Positions 1 through 10,743 of a DNA stretch of 64,000 nt are shown one piece after another. The stretch comes from an uncultured Alphaproteobacteria bacterium. GTDB lineage: Bacteria > Pseudomonadota > Alphaproteobacteria > VGEJ01. The number at the start of each line of letters is the position of its first letter. Position 1 is the first letter of the stretch. The stretch lies in NCBI GenBank assembly GCA_913041535.1, contig CAJWJK010000003.1, positions 26,953 to 90,952 of the forward strand, in the 5' to 3' direction. The notes beneath the pieces were generated by a model. It saw nothing but the letters and a program-made list of their open reading frames with translations, had not been told where the DNA came from and made no database searches. Both the position numbers and the translations under genes were made by a program.

Positions 1-925
1 CCTCTAGATCTGAGAAGCCGATATTGCGCAACCCCAATAGAATATTTGAAAAACCTAGGTTGCTTTGGAACCATTGTGGTTGGGTCGGGAATCCAATGAA
101 TGTTTGTGATTCTGAGCCAGACGCAATGTCCAGGGTCCAAGTTCCATTGCGCATCCAACCAACAACTGTATCGGGTTGATTTTGGCAAAGGTCGCTTCCA
201 AAACCAATACGGTCTGTTCCCATAAGTTCGGCAGTTCGCGCTACCATCGTACAAAAATCTTCGATAGAACAATTTGATCCATTGTTCAGATGGTGAGGAT
301 ATAGCGAGAATCCAAACATTCCACGATTTTCAGCAAGGGCTTTTATAACTTCGTTAGTTTTGTTTCGGGGTGATGGATGCCAAAAAGAGGGATTAGCATG
401 GCTTATGGCAATTGGGCGATCTGAAAAATCAATGGCGTCTAACGTAGATCTTTTCGACGAGTGACTCATGTCAATTATCATGCCCAAACGGTTCATTTCG
501 CGAATTGCCTCGCGGCCCATACGCGTAATGCCGCTATCGTTATCTTCATAACATCCTGTAGCAAGGAGACTTTGGTTGTTGTACGACAGCTGCATAAATC
601 TAACGCCCAGCTGATGGAAAATTTCAATTAGACCGATGTCACCCTCTATGGCAGAGCAGTTCTGAAAACCCAATATGATTGCTGTTCGCCCTTCCTTATG
701 TGCCTCACGGATATCAGCAGAAGTTCGTCCTGGTACAATATGTTCAGAGAAATTTTCGAAATATCTATTCCACACACTGATATTCTTAATAGTTTGGGGG
801 AAGTTTTCGTGGTAGCAGATTGTCACGTGAACGGCAGCAACACCTGATCTATTCATGTCGTGAAAGATCTCTTTAGACCATTTGCAGTATTGCAAGGCAT
901 CAATGATAAAGGGTTTTTCAATCAT
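1..925 (-). CDS. Membrane dipeptidase-like protein (peptidase family M19), 3' end cut by window edge
   Basis: Not in the ORF track because it runs off the edge. Reverse-strand reading from ATG at 925: MIEKPFIIDALQYCKWSKEIFHDMNRSGVAAVHVTICYHENF...VRFMQLSYNNQSLLATGCYEDNDSGITRMGREAIREMNRLGMIIDMSHSSKRST...PIAISHANPS...DRIGFGSDLCQNQ; M19-like DMSHSS, SHANP and GSD motifs. Confidence 0.85.
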   Translation of the reverse strand, partial: MIEKPFIIDALQYCKWSKEIFHDMNRSGVAAVHVTICYHENFPQTIKNISVWNRYFENFSEHIVPGRTSADIREAHKEGRTAIILGFQNCSAIEGDIGLIEIFHQLGVRFMQLSYNNQSLLATGCYEDNDSGITRMGREAIREMNRLGMIIDMSHSSKRSTLDAIDFSDRPIAISHANPSFWHPSPRNKTNEVIKALAENRGMFGFSLYPHHLNNGSNCSIEDFCTMVARTAELMGTDRIGFGSDLCQNQPDTVVGWMRNGTWTLDIASGSESQTFIGFPTQPQWFQSNLGFSNILLGLRNIGFSDLE

Positions 926-1115
926 CCTTGGGTTTCCGTCGTTAGACTCGCATGACTAAAGTTTCAATGTCCGCATCTATAGTTTTTAAATATAATCACT
1001 AGATGTTGGCAATTCGACCTTGATCTCTCATCCTAAATTACCACATCGTGTTAAGGAATTCGATTGCCTGAGCATGGGTGTCGGTGTAATCGTCTCTTGA
1101 TTGGCAGGAAAGTGA

Positions 1116-1673
1116 ATGAGCACTAAGGAAAATTCAAGTTGGCATGGGACTACGATCCTTTCGGTTCGTAAGAATGGGCTTGTGGTTGTTGCTGGCGATG
1201 GTCAGGTTTCTATGGGGGCGAGCATTGTAAAATCAAATGCTCGAAAAGTTCGGCGGCTAGCTGATGGTGCTGTGATCGCCGGATTTGCCGGAGCTACAGC
1301 AGATGCTTTCACGTTGTTTGAGCGCCTAGAGGGGAAGCTCGAGCAACATTCTGGTCATTTGACTAGGGCGGCAGTGGAATTGGCAAAGGATTGGCGGACT
1401 GATCGATATTTGCGCAGATTGGAAGCTTTAATGGCGGTGGCTGATAAAGATACCAGTCTGGTATTGAGTGGCACCGGTGATGTGCTGGAGCCAGAGGATG
1501 GGGTGATAGGTATTGGTTCTGGTGGAAACTATGCGCTTGCCGCCGCACGTGCCTTGATAGATAGAGAGGATCTTGATGCAGAATTGGTAGCCTCTCGAGC
1601 AATGACTATAGCCGCAGGTATTTGCGTGTATACAAATGAATTTATTGTTATGGAGAGCCTTAGTAGCCAATGA
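1116..1673 (+). CDS. hslV: ATP-dependent protease peptidase subunit HslV
   Basis: [25 protein letters not shown]...NARKVRRL; followed by hslU with ATGA overlap. Confidence 0.97.
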   Translation: MSTKENSSWHGTTILSVRKNGLVVVAGDGQVSMGASIVKSNARKVRRLADGAVIAGFAGATADAFTLFERLEGKLEQHSGHLTRAAVELAKDWRTDRYLRRLEALMAVADKDTSLVLSGTGDVLEPEDGVIGIGSGGNYALAAARALIDREDLDAELVASRAMTIAAGICVYTNEFIVMESLSSQ

Positions 1674-2977
1674 CTTCCTTTAGCCCGAGAGAGATTGTTT
1701 CGGAGCTCGACCGATTTATTGTTGGGCAGGATGAAGCGAAGAGAGCTGTTGCGATAGCATTGAGAAATCGCTGGCGCCGTCAGCAATTGCCCGAGGAATT
1801 GCGAGATGAGGTGCTGCCTAAGAATATTCTAATGATTGGGCCGACGGGTGTCGGGAAGACAGAAATATCGCGACGTTTAGCCCGGTTGGCTCAAGCCCCG
1901 TTTATTAAAGTGGAGGCGACCAAGTTCACAGAGGTGGGTTATGTGGGTCGCGACGTAGAACAAATTGTTCGTGATCTTGTAGAGTTGGCAATATCTATGA
2001 TTAAGGAACGGAGTCGTGCTGAGGTGAATGCTAAAGCTGAATTAGCCGCAGAAGCGCGCGTATTAGATGCCTTGGTCGGAGAGCAAGCTAGCGAGGAAAC
2101 ACGAGCTAAATTCCGCACAATGTTGAGAGACGGCACTCTTGACAACAAGGAAATAGAAATTGATGTACAAGAGAGTACCGCGGGTTTGCCAACTTTTGAC
2201 ATTCCTGGCATGCCAGGAAGTCAGGTCGGTATGATAAATCTTAACGATATGTTGGGTAAGGCGTTAGGACAACGCAGCAAGCCGCGACGTATGACAGTTG
2301 CAGAATCATATGAGGTTCTGGTGTCGGAGGAAAGTGACAAACTTTTGGATCCGGATAAGGTGGTGCGCAGTGCGATAGAGTTGGTAGAGCAGAATGGGAT
2401 CGTATTTTTGGATGAAATCGACAAAATAACTGCGCGTTCAGAGCGAATAGGGGCAGATGTTAGTCGGGAGGGGGTTCAGCGAGATCTTTTACCATTGATA
2501 GAGGGAACGACAGTAGCAACGAAACATGGAACAGTGAAAACGGACCACATTCTGTTTATTGCATCTGGCGCATTTCATCTTTCCAAGCCTGCAGACCTTC
2601 TGCCAGAATTACAAGGGAGGTTGCCAATTCGTGTGGAGCTTACGCCGCTGAGCCGTGACGATTTCAAATGTATACTGACTGAGCCTGAGGCGAGCCTTAT
2701 CACACAATATGTAGCATTGCTGGCAACTGAAAGCGTTACAATTGAATTTACTGAGGATGGCATAAATCAGATTGCTGATTTAGCTGCTGAGGTAAATGAA
2801 AATGTTGAAAATATTGGAGCACGTCGCCTACATACTGTCATGGAACGTCTTCTTGAGGAGATTAGTTTTAATGCAACCGATAAAGCTGGCACTAGCATAA
2901 CAATCGATGGCTCGTACGTGCGAGATCAGGTAGGTGATTTGGTAAAAGATGCTGATTTATCGCGTTTTATATTGTAG
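1670..2977 (+). CDS. hslU: ATP-dependent protease ATPase subunit HslU
   Basis: [33 protein letters not shown], Walker [18 protein letters not shown]; 435 aa. Confidence 0.98.
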   Translation: MTSFSPREIVSELDRFIVGQDEAKRAVAIALRNRWRRQQLPEELRDEVLPKNILMIGPTGVGKTEISRRLARLAQAPFIKVEATKFTEVGYVGRDVEQIVRDLVELAISMIKERSRAEVNAKAELAAEARVLDALVGEQASEETRAKFRTMLRDGTLDNKEIEIDVQESTAGLPTFDIPGMPGSQVGMINLNDMLGKALGQRSKPRRMTVAESYEVLVSEESDKLLDPDKVVRSAIELVEQNGIVFLDEIDKITARSERIGADVSREGVQRDLLPLIEGTTVATKHGTVKTDHILFIASGAFHLSKPADLLPELQGRLPIRVELTPLSRDDFKCILTEPEASLITQYVALLATESVTIEFTEDGINQIADLAAEVNENVENIGARRLHTVMERLLEEISFNATDKAGTSITIDGSYVRDQVGDLVKDADLSRFIL

Positions 2978-3013
2978 CGCGAGAGGACCACTGAATAGCA
3001 TTGATAGAAGTAG

Positions 3014-3598
3014 TCACCGTTGTCTCCGGAGGAGAACATACAGTGCGCCAGCGCCTCCATCATGTGGCTGTGCTGGACAGTAAGCTACTACACGGGCTCC
3101 ATTTTCTTGTTCGTTGAGCCATTGAGGGACGGCTGTACGGAGAATTCCTGTGGAAGATGCTCCGTGATTAGAGTATTCGTCGTGCCGCTTAGAGGATCCT
3201 TTTCCTGTAATGATAAGGACACAACGTTTACCAGATGCAAAGGATGATTCGAGGAAAGTATCAAGCTCATTGCGGGCTTGCTTCTGAGTGAATCCGTGTA
3301 AGTCGAGATGCGCTTCGATGGGAAACTGCCCTCTCTTGAGTCGCTGCGCAGTGCGTCGATCTAGACCGCTAGAGATATTGGATTTTGGTCGTCTGTGAGA
3401 GATTTTTTGCGATTTTGGTCGATCTTTGCGATTCGAATGGGCAGTACTTGTAATATTAACTGAGGTAGAAGCAGGTGCCTTATGCTTTTGCAACGGGTTG
3501 TTATCTTTTTCTATGGGTTGAACATCACGCATGGCGCGCTCGAATAAGGATTGATCCGCAATATTGGTCCTAACTGGGTCCCTTGTGCGTCGCGCCAT
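3014..3598 (-). CDS. Smr/MutS2 C-terminal domain protein
   Basis: LDLHGFTQKQARNELDTFL...VLIITGKGS...LRTAVPQWL Smr motifs. Start set at MARRTRDPV (3598) rather than the longer ORF start at 3652. Confidence 0.85.
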   Translation of the reverse strand: MARRTRDPVRTNIADQSLFERAMRDVQPIEKDNNPLQKHKAPASTSVNITSTAHSNRKDRPKSQKISHRRPKSNISSGLDRRTAQRLKRGQFPIEAHLDLHGFTQKQARNELDTFLESSFASGKRCVLIITGKGSSKRHDEYSNHGASSTGILRTAVPQWLNEQENGARVVAYCPAQPHDGGAGALYVLLRRQR

Positions 3599-3605
3599 TT
3601 CGTAC

Positions 3606-4292
3606 CTAAAGGTGTGCGTTAACAATAACGATATGTAAACGTTTGGGCCCATGTGCGCCCAGCTCTAGTTTTAGCGCTATATCTCCCGTGCGGGAGGGGC
3701 CAGTTACAAAATTTAGAACTCGTGGCATTTGGGAGTGTGGCTGCTCGGTTTCTGGAGGTTTCAATCTTTTAATTGCTTCCTCATAGCTTCCTACGATAGT
3801 CGATGCTCCAACGATAGCGATATGATTCTCTGGTAAGAAATTAAGACTGGTAGGTGTTTGGGGTGAAGAAGCGAACATAAGGGTTCCGGTTTCGGAAATG
3901 CCAGCAAGTGCTAGATTGAGACCAACCTCATCATCTTTTTCTGGTATGCCCGTGCGAATAGATAAAAAAGAGTGATCCGACCATGACAAACCCTCAAGGG
4001 TAGGATTTCGGGCTATGACAAGTGACGGTGGGAGATTGTTATGAGCAAGCCAGTTAGCGACAGATCTTGGAATATCTTGAGGCGTTGAAACTCGTTCTAT
4101 GGAACAGTTCGCAGCTAAAGCTAACTCTTCAAATATTGGTATTCGGTCATTAGCCTTTGGGTTGCCTCTATTGGGAATTGGCTGGGGTTTTGGGGTGATT
4201 AACTGTTGTCTTATATCGTTAAGCTCAGACTTTTCGTCCGTGCGGTCTAGGGTGCTCCGTAGTTTATTCAGGATTTGGTCACGGGAACTCAT
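3606..4292 (-). CDS. lutC: LUD-domain protein, LutC-like
   Basis: LUD-type protein (GISETGTLMFAS...LNFLPENHIAIV...TGPSRTGDI) directly after a LutB-like gene, ATGA overlap at 4289-4292. Confidence 0.85.
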   Translation of the reverse strand: MSSRDQILNKLRSTLDRTDEKSELNDIRQQLITPKPQPIPNRGNPKANDRIPIFEELALAANCSIERVSTPQDIPRSVANWLAHNNLPPSLVIARNPTLEGLSWSDHSFLSIRTGIPEKDDEVGLNLALAGISETGTLMFASSPQTPTSLNFLPENHIAIVGASTIVGSYEEAIKRLKPPETEQPHSQMPRVLNFVTGPSRTGDIALKLELGAHGPKRLHIVIVNAHL

Positions 4293-5731
4293 TTATGAAC
4301 CTGTTGATTTTCGTGCGTCCGGCGGGACGATCGCCAAAGAGTGTGAAATGCTTGCTCTTCAGGCGCTGGAAGATCGCGGCCGTATGTCCAACCACGAGAG
4401 AGAGGGAGGGAGGGAAGCCAACCACTTTTCTTGCTAATGGTTAAGAAGAAGGATGCTGCAAGGTTTGAAATAAGGCGATATATCTTAGGATGAAGTGTTA
4501 TGAACGCCCAGCAGCGCACAATCATGCGTTCACGGGTCAAGTTAATTCTTTCTTTAAAAGCTTTTTCTCTCCAGTGCCGCATCATTTTGGGTAAAGGGAT
4601 ATGCATTGGGCATACTTCCTCACAGCGTCCGCAAAAACTTGATGCAAAAGGTAGGTGATGTGCAGTTTGCAGGTCGGTTAGCGCTGGTGTTAGGACAGCC
4701 CCCATTGGTCCCGAATATACCCAGCCATAAGCTTGTCCTCCGATTGCACCAAAGACCGGGCAATGATTTAGGCAGGCACCGCAGCGAATGCAACGGAGGA
4801 TATCCTGAAACTCAGTTCCAACCAGGTCTGTCCTGCCATTGTCAACAAGAACAACATGGAAGGCACTAGGGCCATCAAGCTCGCCTTCACGTTTGGGTCC
4901 CGTAACAACGGTTGTATAGGTAGAAAATTCTTGACCTGTTGCTGAGCGAGCAAGAAGGCGCAGCATGGTCAATCCGTCTTCCACCGTTGGAATCACCTTT
5001 TCAATGCCAGTAACGACAATATGGGTTTTTGGGAGAGAAAGAGACAAGTCTGCATTGCCTTCGTTTGTAACAATTACTGCCGAGCCGGTCTCAGCTACAA
5101 GAAAATTCGCGCCAGTAATACCAACATCTGCATCCAGGTACCGTTGGCGCATGACTGCTCTGCCCTCTGCTACAATATCCGCAGGGTCATTAAGAGATCT
5201 ATCGGGGTCAAGGTCTTTGTGGTGCTTGTAGAACAACTCAGCAATCTGAGCTTTAGTTTTGTGAACAGCAGGTGCAACTATATGCCCAGGTGCTTCGTTA
5301 GCGAGTTGAATAATATATTCGCCCAAATCCGTTTCAATGGGCTCAATATTGTTAGAGCTTAAAAAATGATTGAGGTCGATTTCTTCAGTAACCATCGATT
5401 TTGCTTTTGTTACCGTACGGGCTCTTTTTTCTTTGCACAATTTGAGAATAGTGTTGCGCGCTTCTTCAGCGCTCGAGCACCAGTGAACGGTGCCACCCGA
5501 TTTCTTGACCTCTGTTTCGAAGCGTTCAAGGTATAGGTCTAAATTGATAATAACGTGGTCCTTCAGTGATTTAGCATGATCTCGAAGATCGTCAAATTCA
5601 GGCAGACGGGCAATGGCTTCCTTTCGGTTACCGGCAAAATTGGTTTCTATGAGGCCGAGAGCTTCCCGCAACAGCGGATCGGAAACTGCTTTCGAGGCAT
5701 TTTTTTGAAAATGTGGGCTTGTGATCTTCAT
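4289..5731 (-). CDS. lutB: LutB-like iron-sulfur cluster-binding protein
   Basis: LUD domain (GITGANFLVAETGSAVIVTNEGN) plus two Fe-S motifs, CIRCGACLNHCPVF and CGRCEEVCPMHIP. Confidence 0.9.
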   Translation of the reverse strand: MKITSPHFQKNASKAVSDPLLREALGLIETNFAGNRKEAIARLPEFDDLRDHAKSLKDHVIINLDLYLERFETEVKKSGGTVHWCSSAEEARNTILKLCKEKRARTVTKAKSMVTEEIDLNHFLSSNNIEPIETDLGEYIIQLANEAPGHIVAPAVHKTKAQIAELFYKHHKDLDPDRSLNDPADIVAEGRAVMRQRYLDADVGITGANFLVAETGSAVIVTNEGNADLSLSLPKTHIVVTGIEKVIPTVEDGLTMLRLLARSATGQEFSTYTTVVTGPKREGELDGPSAFHVVLVDNGRTDLVGTEFQDILRCIRCGACLNHCPVFGAIGGQAYGWVYSGPMGAVLTPALTDLQTAHHLPFASSFCGRCEEVCPMHIPLPKMMRHWREKAFKERINLTRERMIVRCWAFITLHPKIYRLISNLAASFFLTISKKSGWLPSLPLSRGWTYGRDLPAPEEQAFHTLWRSSRRTHENQQVHK

Positions 5732-6490
5732 TTATCGGCGCTGGCCGATGGCTGGAGTGGTGCCGATTCCAGCCAAAATCTCGGCAATATGACGGACTTC
5801 GATTTTTGATCCCTCACGTCTCAGACGTCCAGCGATATTTAACAGGCAACCAAGATCACCAGACAATACGGTTTGGGCACCAGTTTCAGCAATTGCTGAG
5901 GTTTTGCGGGCCACCATGTCCACAGAAACTTCGGGGTATTTGATACAAAATGTGCCGCCAAAGCCACAGCATTGTTCTGCACCTTTCAACTCTCGGTATT
6001 CTACGCCTCGGGTTTTACGAAGAAGGTTGGACGCTTCATCTCGAATGCCGAGCTCGCGAAGGCTCGAACAGGAGTGATGATAGGTCACGGTGCCGTGGAA
6101 AGGTTCGAGAGACTTATCTACCTTAAGTATTTTAGTAAGAAAGGTAATTAGTTCGTAGGTGCGCTCGGCCAGCTCATGAGCCTGGGGTTCCATAGTTGGG
6201 TCGTCGGCGAAAAGGTCGGGATAATGTTTGATTATCATGCCCGCGCAGGAGCCTGAAGGAACAACCACATAATCATAGTCAGCAAATGCGCTGATAACTT
6301 TTTTAGCTATGGCGATGCTACCATCGCGATCGCCCGAGTTGTACGCGGGTTGCCCGCAACAGGTCTGAATCTTAGGGATTGAAACGGTGCAGCTGTGCGA
6401 TTCTAGAAGTTTGACCGCCGCAAGGCCAACACTTGGTCGGAAGAAATCCACCAAACAGGTAACGAAAAGTGCCACGTTGTGAGTTATCAT
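5732..6490 (-). CDS. lutA: LutA-like (Fe-S)-binding oxidoreductase with two CCG domains
   Basis: CLVDFFRPSVGLAAVKLLE...QTCCGQPAYNSGD and YHHSCSSLRELG...EQCCGFGGTFCIKYPEVS. Confidence 0.9.
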   Translation of the reverse strand: MITHNVALFVTCLVDFFRPSVGLAAVKLLESHSCTVSIPKIQTCCGQPAYNSGDRDGSIAIAKKVISAFADYDYVVVPSGSCAGMIIKHYPDLFADDPTMEPQAHELAERTYELITFLTKILKVDKSLEPFHGTVTYHHSCSSLRELGIRDEASNLLRKTRGVEYRELKGAEQCCGFGGTFCIKYPEVSVDMVARKTSAIAETGAQTVLSGDLGCLLNIAGRLRREGSKIEVRHIAEILAGIGTTPAIGQRR

Positions 6491-6547
6491 AACACGCTGT
6501 GCTCAATCGCCATTTATTTCATTATCGTGGTTGGTTGTATGTGGTGT

Positions 6548-7420
6548 CTAAGATTGTGTTTGTTTGCACAAGCGTTGGCATAAGTCGTCAAGCTGTTCAA
6601 GAGTTTTATAGTTGATGGTGACTCGACCACCACGAGGCCCCCAATCCTCTATGTTCATGACGAGCCCTAGAGCATGCGAGACGTTGCGTTCAAGTTCCGC
6701 CGTATTGGCATCTTTAAGTTTACGTTTTTGAAGTTGTTTGGATGGTTGTTTTGCCAGTCGCTCTGCTTGGCGGACACTCAGGTCTCGCTCGATGATATCT
6801 TTTACTAATTGTAATGGATTATTTGTTGCCAACAACGCACGGCCATGACCAGCGGTTAGCTTGCCGTCTTGAAGTAAGTTTTGTATTGACTCGGGTAAAG
6901 TTAGCAAGCGTAGCGTGTTGGCAACGTGACTTCTGCTTTTGCCAACGGTCTGGGCAATCTGTTCTTGTGTTTGGCTAAACTCATCGATTAGGCGTTGGTA
7001 ACCGTCAGCTTCTTCTATTGCAGTTAAATCTTGCCTTTGAAGGTTTTCGACAAGAGCAAGTTCTAATGCGTCTTCATCGCTTATTTCTTTGACAATTATC
7101 GGCACTTGGTGAAGTTGGGCTAGTTGGGCAGCACGCCAACGGCGCTCACCTGCAAGTATCTGGTAGGAATCAGGCTTTTCATCTGAACGGCGAACAAGAA
7201 TGGGCTGAAGAATGCCTTGAGCGCGAATTGATGCCGCCAATGCTTCGATATCACCCTGAATAAAGGCCTTACGGGGCTGGTGGGGATTAGGCTCTAGCCG
7301 TTCGATCGGCACCGTGTTGGCGGTCTGTACGCGGTCTAACGAAGCGAGTTCTGCTTCATCTTCGCCGAATAAGGCTGAAAGCCCGCGGCCTAGCCCCTTG
7401 TTGCGCATTTCTTCGGTCAT
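6548..7420 (-). CDS. parB: Chromosome partitioning protein ParB
   Basis: KGLGRGLSALFGED, RLEPNPHQPRKAF, GERRWRAAQLA, HTH ENLQRQDLTAIEEADGYQRLI. Start set at MTEEMRNKG (7420), overlapping the parA stop as ATGA; the ORF track start (7489) is too long. Confidence 0.96.
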   Translation of the reverse strand: MTEEMRNKGLGRGLSALFGEDEAELASLDRVQTANTVPIERLEPNPHQPRKAFIQGDIEALAASIRAQGILQPILVRRSDEKPDSYQILAGERRWRAAQLAQLHQVPIIVKEISDEDALELALVENLQRQDLTAIEEADGYQRLIDEFSQTQEQIAQTVGKSRSHVANTLRLLTLPESIQNLLQDGKLTAGHGRALLATNNPLQLVKDIIERDLSVRQAERLAKQPSKQLQKRKLKDANTAELERNVSHALGLVMNIEDWGPRGGRVTINYKTLEQLDDLCQRLCKQTQS

Positions 7421-8223
7421 GCCGCAGCCAGCGTCTCTCGACGCAGGACCTCTCGCGCTAGTGCCATATAGGCAGTGCTTCCTGCACAATGACGATCGTA
7501 GATAAGAGCTGGTTTACCGTGAGACGGAGCTTCAGACATCCTAACATTGCGAGGGATTATAGTTTCATAAACTTTGGACCCCATACAGTTTCGAACGTCT
7601 TCAGCGACTTGGGCAGATAGTTTGTTTCGTTTATCGTACATAGTTAGTACTACTCCTTCGATTCCCAGCGAGGGATTAAAAACACGGCGAACTCGTTGAA
7701 GTGTACGGACAAGTTGAGTTAATCCTTGAAGTGCAAAAAACTCGCATTGAAGGGGGATTAGAACGGTTTGGGAGGCCGTTAAGGCGTTCAGGGTTAGAAA
7801 ACCAAGAGCTGGAGGGCAATCGATTAAAATGTAATCGTGATCGGTTGGTGCGGCTTGTACTGCGTCGAGTAGGCGATATTCGCGTCGTTCAGAGTCGACC
7901 AGTTCTATTTCTGCCCCCATTAGGTCCACTGTCGATGGAACAAGGTCGAGGCCAGGGATTTCGGTGTATCGGTGAGCTTCATGTAGTGGTTTGGATCCTT
8001 CAATAACTTCGTAAGTTGATACGGAGCCAGCAGCTGCGGTCAGACCTAAACCCGTGGTGGCATTGCCTTGGGGGTCCGCATCAATCAATAGGGTGCGCCT
8101 GCCTACAGCAGCAAGGGCTGTTGCTAGATTAATTGCCGTCGTTGTTTTACCAACGCCGCCCTTTTGATTGGCGACAGAAATGATCCGTTGGCTACGTTTG
8201 GGCGATAGAGTCGAATCAGGAAT
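7417..8223 (-). CDS. parA: Chromosome partitioning ATPase ParA, start revised to a putative non-canonical ATT
   Basis: In-frame reading upstream of the track start gives [54 protein letters not shown], restoring Walker A. No ATG/GTG/TTG exists between the upstream in-frame TGA and the track's TTG at 8088. AAAGGG lies 7 nt before ATT (8223-8221). Confidence 0.9.
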   Translation of the reverse strand: MPDSTLSPKRSQRIISVANQKGGVGKTTTAINLATALAAVGRRTLLIDADPQGNATTGLGLTAAAGSVSTYEVIEGSKPLHEAHRYTEIPGLDLVPSTVDLMGAEIELVDSERREYRLLDAVQAAPTDHDYILIDCPPALGFLTLNALTASQTVLIPLQCEFFALQGLTQLVRTLQRVRRVFNPSLGIEGVVLTMYDKRNKLSAQVAEDVRNCMGSKVYETIIPRNVRMSEAPSHGKPALIYDRHCAGSTAYMALAREVLRRETLAAA

Positions 8224-8830
8224 TGTCGAACCCTTTCACGCGCAAGATAACACCCGAAGCATGTGACCGACTTTTCACAAGTTCTAGCTGTATTGTCGGA
8301 TATTTGGCCAGTGCCGTCAATTCGGTGCCAAATTTTGAGCCTTTTATGAATAGGCCCAATGTGTCCTGTTTGGCAAAGGCGTTGGCAAGATCAATTAGCT
8401 TTGCCAATGGCCCGATAGCTCGCGCCGTTATTACATCGGCGTTTAGCTTGGTCATATCTTCGATACGTTGACAATGTATAGTTACTTTTGTAGCAGTTTG
8501 GCGTGCTGTAGCACGAAGAAATTCGCACTTTCGCTGGTTGCTTTCAATCAGATGAACATCGGGAGCGCCCATTATCGCAAGCACTAGACCTGGAAAGCCT
8601 GCCCCGGCTCCTAAGTCAACCCAGGTTTGGCATGTAGGGGGAGCTAGCGCTAATAGTTGCGCTGAATCTAGGAAGTGGCGCCGCCAAATATCGGCCAGGG
8701 ATGCCTCGCTGACAAGATTAACGCCTCTGTTCCATTTAATTAACGCATCTGCGAAAAGTTCAAGACGTGACATTGTTTCACGTGAAACACTAGTTGCGAC
8801 ACAAAAGGCCTCGGGGGTTAATGGCCTCAC
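8216..8830 (-). CDS. rsmG: 16S rRNA (guanine527-N7)-methyltransferase RsmG
   Basis: [52 protein letters not shown] overlap with mnmG. Confidence 0.95.
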   Translation of the reverse strand: MRPLTPEAFCVATSVSRETMSRLELFADALIKWNRGVNLVSEASLADIWRRHFLDSAQLLALAPPTCQTWVDLGAGAGFPGLVLAIMGAPDVHLIESNQRKCEFLRATARQTATKVTIHCQRIEDMTKLNADVITARAIGPLAKLIDLANAFAKQDTLGLFIKGSKFGTELTALAKYPTIQLELVKSRSHASGVILRVKGFDNS

Positions 8831-10743
8831 CTCAAGGCGCCTGCTCCGCGCCGTCTTACATGGCTAAGTAGAGCTGTCACCGCTCCTGCGGTTATCCCTG
8901 GAATTCGCGATGCTTGGCCTAAAGTTGTTGGACGCGCGTTGCTCAATTTTTCACGCACCTCGTTGGAGAGTCCTCCGATCTGATCATAATTGAGCCATGG
9001 CGGTAACGTGAGATCTTCATCTCTCCTGAAAGCTTCAATGTCGGCGGCCTGGCGGTCAATATACATTGAATAATGAGCTTCTGTTTCCAGTTGAGAGGCG
9101 ATGGAATGGGGAATGTTTTTTAGTTCTGGCCAACGCACAGAAAGTTTAGCAATTGTTGTGCCAGGTACGCATAAAAAATCGGCAGCACAATTCCGTTTTC
9201 CATCACGTAATGCTGCTAAACCAGCGGCCCGCGCATCGGTTGCGTTCGTTCTGAGTGTGGAAAGCATCTCGTGAGCGTTTGATACTGCGGCCATCTTACG
9301 GGCAAAGATACTGCTTCTTTTTGGGCTTACACACCCAATTTTCTCACCTATAGGTGTCAAACGCTTGTCGGCGTTGTCAGCTCGTAAGCTTAGGCGATAT
9401 TCTGCTCTCGAAGTAAACATTCTATATGGCTCGTCGACTCCCTTGGTAACTAGATCGTCGATCAGCACACCAATATAACCGTCGGCACGGTCCAATAATA
9501 GTGGATCGCTATCGCCCGCCGTTAGCGCTGCATTTATCCCAGCAATAAGACCTTGAGCTGCAGCTTCTTCATACCCCGTGGTGCCATTTATCTGGCCGGC
9601 AAGGTATAGACCTTTCAATCGCTTGGTTTCTAAGCTGGCAAGGAGTTCACGGGGATCAACGTGATCGTATTCGATTGCATACCCCGACTTAAGCATAATT
9701 GCATTTTCTAAGCCAGGAATGGTAGCAAGCATTGATTTTTGTATCTCTTTGGGAAGTGATGTGGAGATCCCGTTGGGGTAGACCGTATTTACATCTAAGC
9801 CTTCCGGCTCGAGAAAAATTTGATGATGGGATCTATCGGGGAAGCGCATCACTTTGTCTTCAATTGAAGGACAGTACCGGGGGCCTTGACCGATTATACG
9901 GCCTGAGTACATTGGCGCACGATTTATATTTGAGCGGATAATTTCGTGCGTCCTGCAGGTTGTTCCAGTAATATGGCAAGGGATTTGTTTTGTGGTAATT
10001 GATGAAGTTAGATAAGAGAATGGCGTCGGAGGGTTGTCGCCCAGTTGTACTTCGAGTTCATCCCAGTTGATGGTTCGGGCATCGATGCGGGGAGGGGTCC
10101 CTGTTTTTAGTCGGGCTAAACGGAAACCAACAGCTTGTAAGCTATTAGCCAGCCCGACGGCAGGTGCTTCACCAGCGCGTCCAGCGTCGGTGGTTTCCTC
10201 TCCGATGTGGATTTTCCCTCGAAGAAAGGTGCCCGTTGTGATCACAACGCATGGTGCGATAATTTGCCTTCCATCGCTTGTTTTGACGCCTCGGATTGAT
10301 CCACTATCAAAAAGCAGCTCGTCGACAGCGCTTTCAAGGATGTCCAATTTTGTCAGTTGGCCCAAAGCGTGCTGCATTTCGGCTGCATAAAGTTTTCGAT
10401 CTATCTGAGCCCGTGGACCTCGTACAGCAGGGCCTTTTCGTTGATTAAGCATTCTAAACTGTATTCCAGCTGCATCAGCGGTTAGCCCCATTAGTCCGTC
10501 TAGAGCATCCACTTCTTTTACCAAATGGCCTTTTCCAATCCCACCAATCGCTGGGTTGCAGGACATTGCACCTATTGTGCTCCAAGAATGAGTAATAAGC
10601 AGTGTGCGCGCCCCTACTCGTACTGACGCACTGGCTGCTTCACAACCAGCATGGCCACCGCCAATGATGATAACCTCGTACTTGTTGGTAGCTGATTTAG
10701 ACAGCCAGGAAGGCAAGTTATTTGCCAATGCACATCTCCGCAA
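8827..10743 (-). CDS. mnmG: tRNA uridine-5-carboxymethylaminomethyl modification enzyme MnmG
   Basis: [68 protein letters not shown]. Confidence 0.98.
   Translation of the reverse strand: MRRCALANNLPSWLSKSATNKYEVIIIGGGHAGCEAASASVRVGARTLLITHSWSTIGAMSCNPAIGGIGKGHLVKEVDALDGLMGLTADAAGIQFRMLNQRKGPAVRGPRAQIDRKLYAAEMQHALGQLTKLDILESAVDELLFDSGSIRGVKTSDGRQIIAPCVVITTGTFLRGKIHIGEETTDAGRAGEAPAVGLANSLQAVGFRLARLKTGTPPRIDARTINWDELEVQLGDNPPTPFSYLTSSITTKQIPCHITGTTCRTHEIIRSNINRAPMYSGRIIGQGPRYCPSIEDKVMRFPDRSHHQIFLEPEGLDVNTVYPNGISTSLPKEIQKSMLATIPGLENAIMLKSGYAIEYDHVDPRELLASLETKRLKGLYLAGQINGTTGYEEAAAQGLIAGINAALTAGDSDPLLLDRADGYIGVLIDDLVTKGVDEPYRMFTSRAEYRLSLRADNADKRLTPIGEKIGCVSPKRSSIFARKMAAVSNAHEMLSTLRTNATDARAAGLAALRDGKRNCAADFLCVPGTTIAKLSVRWPELKNIPHSIASQLETEAHYSMYIDRQAADIEAFRRDEDLTLPPWLNYDQIGGLSNEVREKLSNARPTTLGQASRIPGITAGAVTALLSHVRRRGAGALR

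Noticed and set aside
4393-4418. Purine-rich gagagagagggagggagggaag tract
   Set aside because: Lies within lutB and encodes its C-terminal LPSLPLSRG; short low-complexity stretch without other signal.
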